DNA of 64,000 nucleotides from Variovorax beijingensis. GTDB lineage: Bacteria > Pseudomonadota > Gammaproteobacteria > Burkholderiales > Burkholderiaceae_C. The DNA lies in NCBI RefSeq assembly GCF_003951285.1, contig NZ_RXFQ01000012.1, positions 62,001 to 126,000 on the forward strand, in the 5' to 3' direction. The notes under the pieces are model-generated. The model was not told where the DNA came from. It did not search any database and was given only the letters and a program-made list of their open reading frames with translations. The first letter of the stretch is position 1. Each line of letters begins with the position of its first letter. Both the position numbers and the translations under genes were made by a program. This document shows, piece after piece, positions 61,730 to 64,000 of this stretch.

Positions 61730-62896
61730 TCAGGCCGACAGCGCCCGCATCTCGCGATACAGATCGGCCTTGCCTTCGAAGCCGATGCCAGGCAGGTCGG
61801 GCAGGGTCACATGGCTGTTCTCTACCTTCACGCCGTCCGGGAATCCGCCGAACGGCTGGAACAGGTCGGGGTAGGACTCGTTGCCGCCCAGTCCGAGCCC
61901 AGCGGCGATGTTCAGCGACATCTGGTGTCCGCCGTGGGGGATGCAGCGGCTGGCCGACCAGCCGTGCTCCTTGAGCATCTCGAGCGTGCGCAGGTACTCC
62001 ACCAGGCCGTAGCTCAGCGCGCAGTCGAACTGCAGCCAGTCGCGGTCGGGGCGCATGCCGCCGTATCGGATCAGGTTGCGCGCATCCTGCATCGAGAAGA
62101 GATCTTCGCCCGTGGCCATCGGGTTCTTGTAGAAGTTGCGCAGCGCCGCCTGGAGTTCGAAGTCCAGCGGGTCGCCCGGCTCTTCGTACCAGAACAGGTC
62201 GTATTGCGAAAGCGCCTTGGCGTAGGCGATGGCGGTCTCGAGGTCGAAGCGCCCGTTCGCGTCGACGCAGAGCTTCTGGCCGTCCTGCAGCACTTCCATG
62301 ATCGAATCGATGCGGCGAAGGTCTTCGTCGAGCGAGGCGCCGCCGATCTTTTTCTTGACGACCGTGTAGCCGCGGTCGATGTAGCTGCGCATCTCGTCCT
62401 GGAGCTTCCTGTGGTCCTGCCCGGGGTAGTAGTAGCCGCCCGCCGCGTAGACGAAGATCTTGCGGTTCGGCTTTCCGTCGCCGTAGCGGTCCGCCAGCAA
62501 CTGGAAGAGGGGCTTGCCTTCGATCTTGGCCACGGCGTCCCACACCGCCATGTCGATCGTGCCGATCGCCACGGAGCGTTCACCATGGCCGCCTGGCTTC
62601 TCGTTGGTGAACATCGTGTTCCAGATCTTGTGCGGGTCGAGGTTGTCGCCCGTGTCGTCGACGAGCGAAGCCGGATCTGCTTCGAGGATGCGCGGGATGA
62701 ACCGCTCGCGCATCAGCTTGCCCTGGCCATAGCGGCCGTTCGAATTGAAACCGTAGCCGACGACCGGCTTGCCGTCGCGGATCACGTCGGTGATCACCGC
62801 GACAAGACTCAGCGTCATCTTGCTAAAGTCGATGTAGGCGTTGCGGATGGGCGAGCTGATGGGAATGGTTTTCTCGCGGATTTCGACGATCTTCAT
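61730..62896 (-). CDS. tarD: D-tartrate dehydratase (enolase superfamily)
   Basis: The protein is 388 residues from ATG 62896. It converts D-tartrate to oxaloacetate. Family residues are visible: KKKIGG with Lys183, metal ligands Asp212 (VDANGRF), Glu239 (WYEEP) and Glu264 (ATGED), and His321 or His324 in PHGGHQ. The opening VEIREKTIPISSPIRNAYIDF matches characterised TarD proteins. It is divergent from a LysR gene. Confidence 0.92.
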   Translation of the reverse strand: MKIVEIREKTIPISSPIRNAYIDFSKMTLSLVAVITDVIRDGKPVVGYGFNSNGRYGQGKLMRERFIPRILEADPASLVDDTGDNLDPHKIWNTMFTNEKPGGHGERSVAIGTIDMAVWDAVAKIEGKPLFQLLADRYGDGKPNRKIFVYAAGGYYYPGQDHRKLQDEMRSYIDRGYTVVKKKIGGASLDEDLRRIDSIMEVLQDGQKLCVDANGRFDLETAIAYAKALSQYDLFWYEEPGDPLDFELQAALRNFYKNPMATGEDLFSMQDARNLIRYGGMRPDRDWLQFDCALSYGLVEYLRTLEMLKEHGWSASRCIPHGGHQMSLNIAAGLGLGGNESYPDLFQPFGGFPDGVKVENSHVTLPDLPGIGFEGKADLYREMRALSA

Positions 62897-63001
62897 GGTT
62901 GGCTCCAGGGGGTGTTTGGCTGAGAGCCTCCATGGTCCGCCGCGCGGGATGTTTGGGCCAATGCTCCTTTTCGCTGCTTCCATGCACTGGACGAACCGCA
63001 C

Positions 63002-63901
63002 ATGAATCTGATCTGGCTTGAAGACTTCGTGGCCCTGGCTGCCACTGGAAATTTTTCGCGCGCTGCGGAAGACCGCCACAGCTCCCAACCCGCGTTCAGC
63101 CGGCGCATTCGTGCCCTGGAGGAGTGGATCGGTGCCGAGCTTTTCGACAGGAGTTCGCAACCCGCCAAGCTGACCGAAGTCGGCGAATGGTTCACCGGCG
63201 TGGCACAGGAATTGATCGCCAGAGTCGCGCGGGTGCCGGGCGACGCCAAGAAGGTCGCCGAGGCCAGTTCGATCACCTTGCGCATCGCGTCCACGCATGC
63301 GCTCTCGTTCACTTTTCTGCCGCGATGGTTGCGGGGCCTCGAATCGAATACGACGCTCGGGCCGGTGCAACTGATGTCCGACGTGCTTCAGCGTTGCGAA
63401 GCACTGATGCTGCAAAGCAAGGTCCAGTTTGTGTTGAGCCACGCGCACGGCAAGGCGCAAGGGGCGCTGGATACAGAGCCGTACAGGTCGGCCCGGATCG
63501 GTGAGGATCTGCTGATCGCGGTGTCGGCACCGGACGAGGAGGGTCACGCGCGCTATCGGCTCGCGCGCCAAGGCGGACCTGCAGTACCCATGCTCCAGTA
63601 CACGGAGGAATCAGGGCTGGGACGCATCATGCGCGCCGTGATCGGTCGCAGGCTGGAGTCGGTTCCGGCGCAGGCCGTCTTCACGGCCCATCTCGCCTCT
63701 GTCCTCAGAACGATGGTGCTGGACGGGAGGGGGATCGCGTGGTTGCCGCAGACGCTGGTGCAGGACGATATCGACCAGGGCCGGCTTGTCGCCGCGGCGA
63801 GCAACGATTGGGAAGTTCCCTTGGAAATAAGGCTCTATCGCGACAGCGAGCTTTTGGGGAAGGCCGCGAACGCATTCTGGAATGCCGCGATTGGAGTGTG
63901 A
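63002..63901 (+). CDS. LysR-family regulator of the D-tartrate operon
   Basis: This 299-residue protein has the helix-turn-helix NFSRAAEDRHSSQPAFSRRIRALEEW at the start and a two-lobed effector domain. It is divergent from tarD across 105 bp, so D-tartrate or a product is the likely effector. The gene is complete within the window. Confidence 0.9.
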   Translation: MNLIWLEDFVALAATGNFSRAAEDRHSSQPAFSRRIRALEEWIGAELFDRSSQPAKLTEVGEWFTGVAQELIARVARVPGDAKKVAEASSITLRIASTHALSFTFLPRWLRGLESNTTLGPVQLMSDVLQRCEALMLQSKVQFVLSHAHGKAQGALDTEPYRSARIGEDLLIAVSAPDEEGHARYRLARQGGPAVPMLQYTEESGLGRIMRAVIGRRLESVPAQAVFTAHLASVLRTMVLDGRGIAWLPQTLVQDDIDQGRLVAAASNDWEVPLEIRLYRDSELLGKAANAFWNAAIGV

Positions 63902-64000
63902 TCGCGGCCAGTTGGACGAAGCCACAATGTAAGGCCGCTTTGCACTGCATTGCGGACGTCCGTCTGGGCAACCCGTAAGGCAGCAGTGGCCCTGAGGAGA

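Overview
The window looks like part of a Burkholderiales (Comamonadaceae, Variovorax-like) genome. GC content is high throughout, substrate-binding proteins of the TctC type are scattered as single genes, and LysR, GlxA-type AraC, Lrp and MarR regulators each sit next to small catabolic operons. This assignment is an inference from gene content and style; no rRNA or tRNA gene is present to confirm it.

Bases 1-19000 are a conjugative backbone. A partial conjugation gene lies at the left edge, followed by a TraX-like membrane protein, an LPD7-domain protein and a complete P-type type IV secretion locus. The locus is read leftwards from 14372: coiled-coil protein, VirB2, B3, B4, B5, a small membrane protein, B6, a 53-residue VirB7-like lipoprotein, B8, B9, B10, B11 and the VirD4 coupling protein. 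ParA/ParB are divergent from it. An AraC-type regulator follows, then a convergent LuxR/LuxI pair. A lux-box-like element lies 55 bp upstream of luxI, and a related element lies inside the predicted promoter of the secretion operon, so conjugation may be under quorum control. No integrase, att site, relaxase core or replication gene is visible, so plasmid and integrative element cannot be told apart.

Bases 19400-21520 are a more AT-rich insert carrying an AbiEi/AbiEii toxin-antitoxin pair in an unusual convergent arrangement. The toxin gene is broken by a frameshift, and three perfect palindromes lie upstream of the antitoxin gene.

Bases 21690-39000 hold metabolic genes: a fused PabA-PabB with an EamA transporter; an Lrp regulator divergent from a fused indolepyruvate ferredoxin oxidoreductase; a VapBC pair; about 1.4 kb with probable gene debris; a RraA/TctC/aminotransferase operon with a LysR regulator; a DUF3883-like protein; and a SLAC1 channel with a GlxA-type regulator.

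Bases 39000-47540 are a short-chain amide utilisation locus. AmiC and AmiR (ANTAR antiterminator) precede an ABC transporter of the branched-chain amino acid/urea type and an amidase-signature amidase. Two separate leaders, before amiC and before the transporter, each carry a hexaloop hairpin that overlaps an intrinsic terminator, which fits ANTAR-mediated antitermination.

Bases 47545-55567 are a tight seven-gene operon on the minus strand: a barrel-like enzyme, two nucleotidyltransferase-type proteins (one fused to a kinase), a HAD phosphatase, a secreted HExxH protein, a putative glycosyltransferase and an aspartyl/asparaginyl hydroxylase-like protein. It looks like a cell-surface glycan modification system that I cannot match to a described pathway.

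Bases 55771-63901 carry a secreted amidohydrolase-2 protein, a MarR/FUSC pair, two more TctC proteins, a D-tartrate dehydratase and its divergent LysR regulator.
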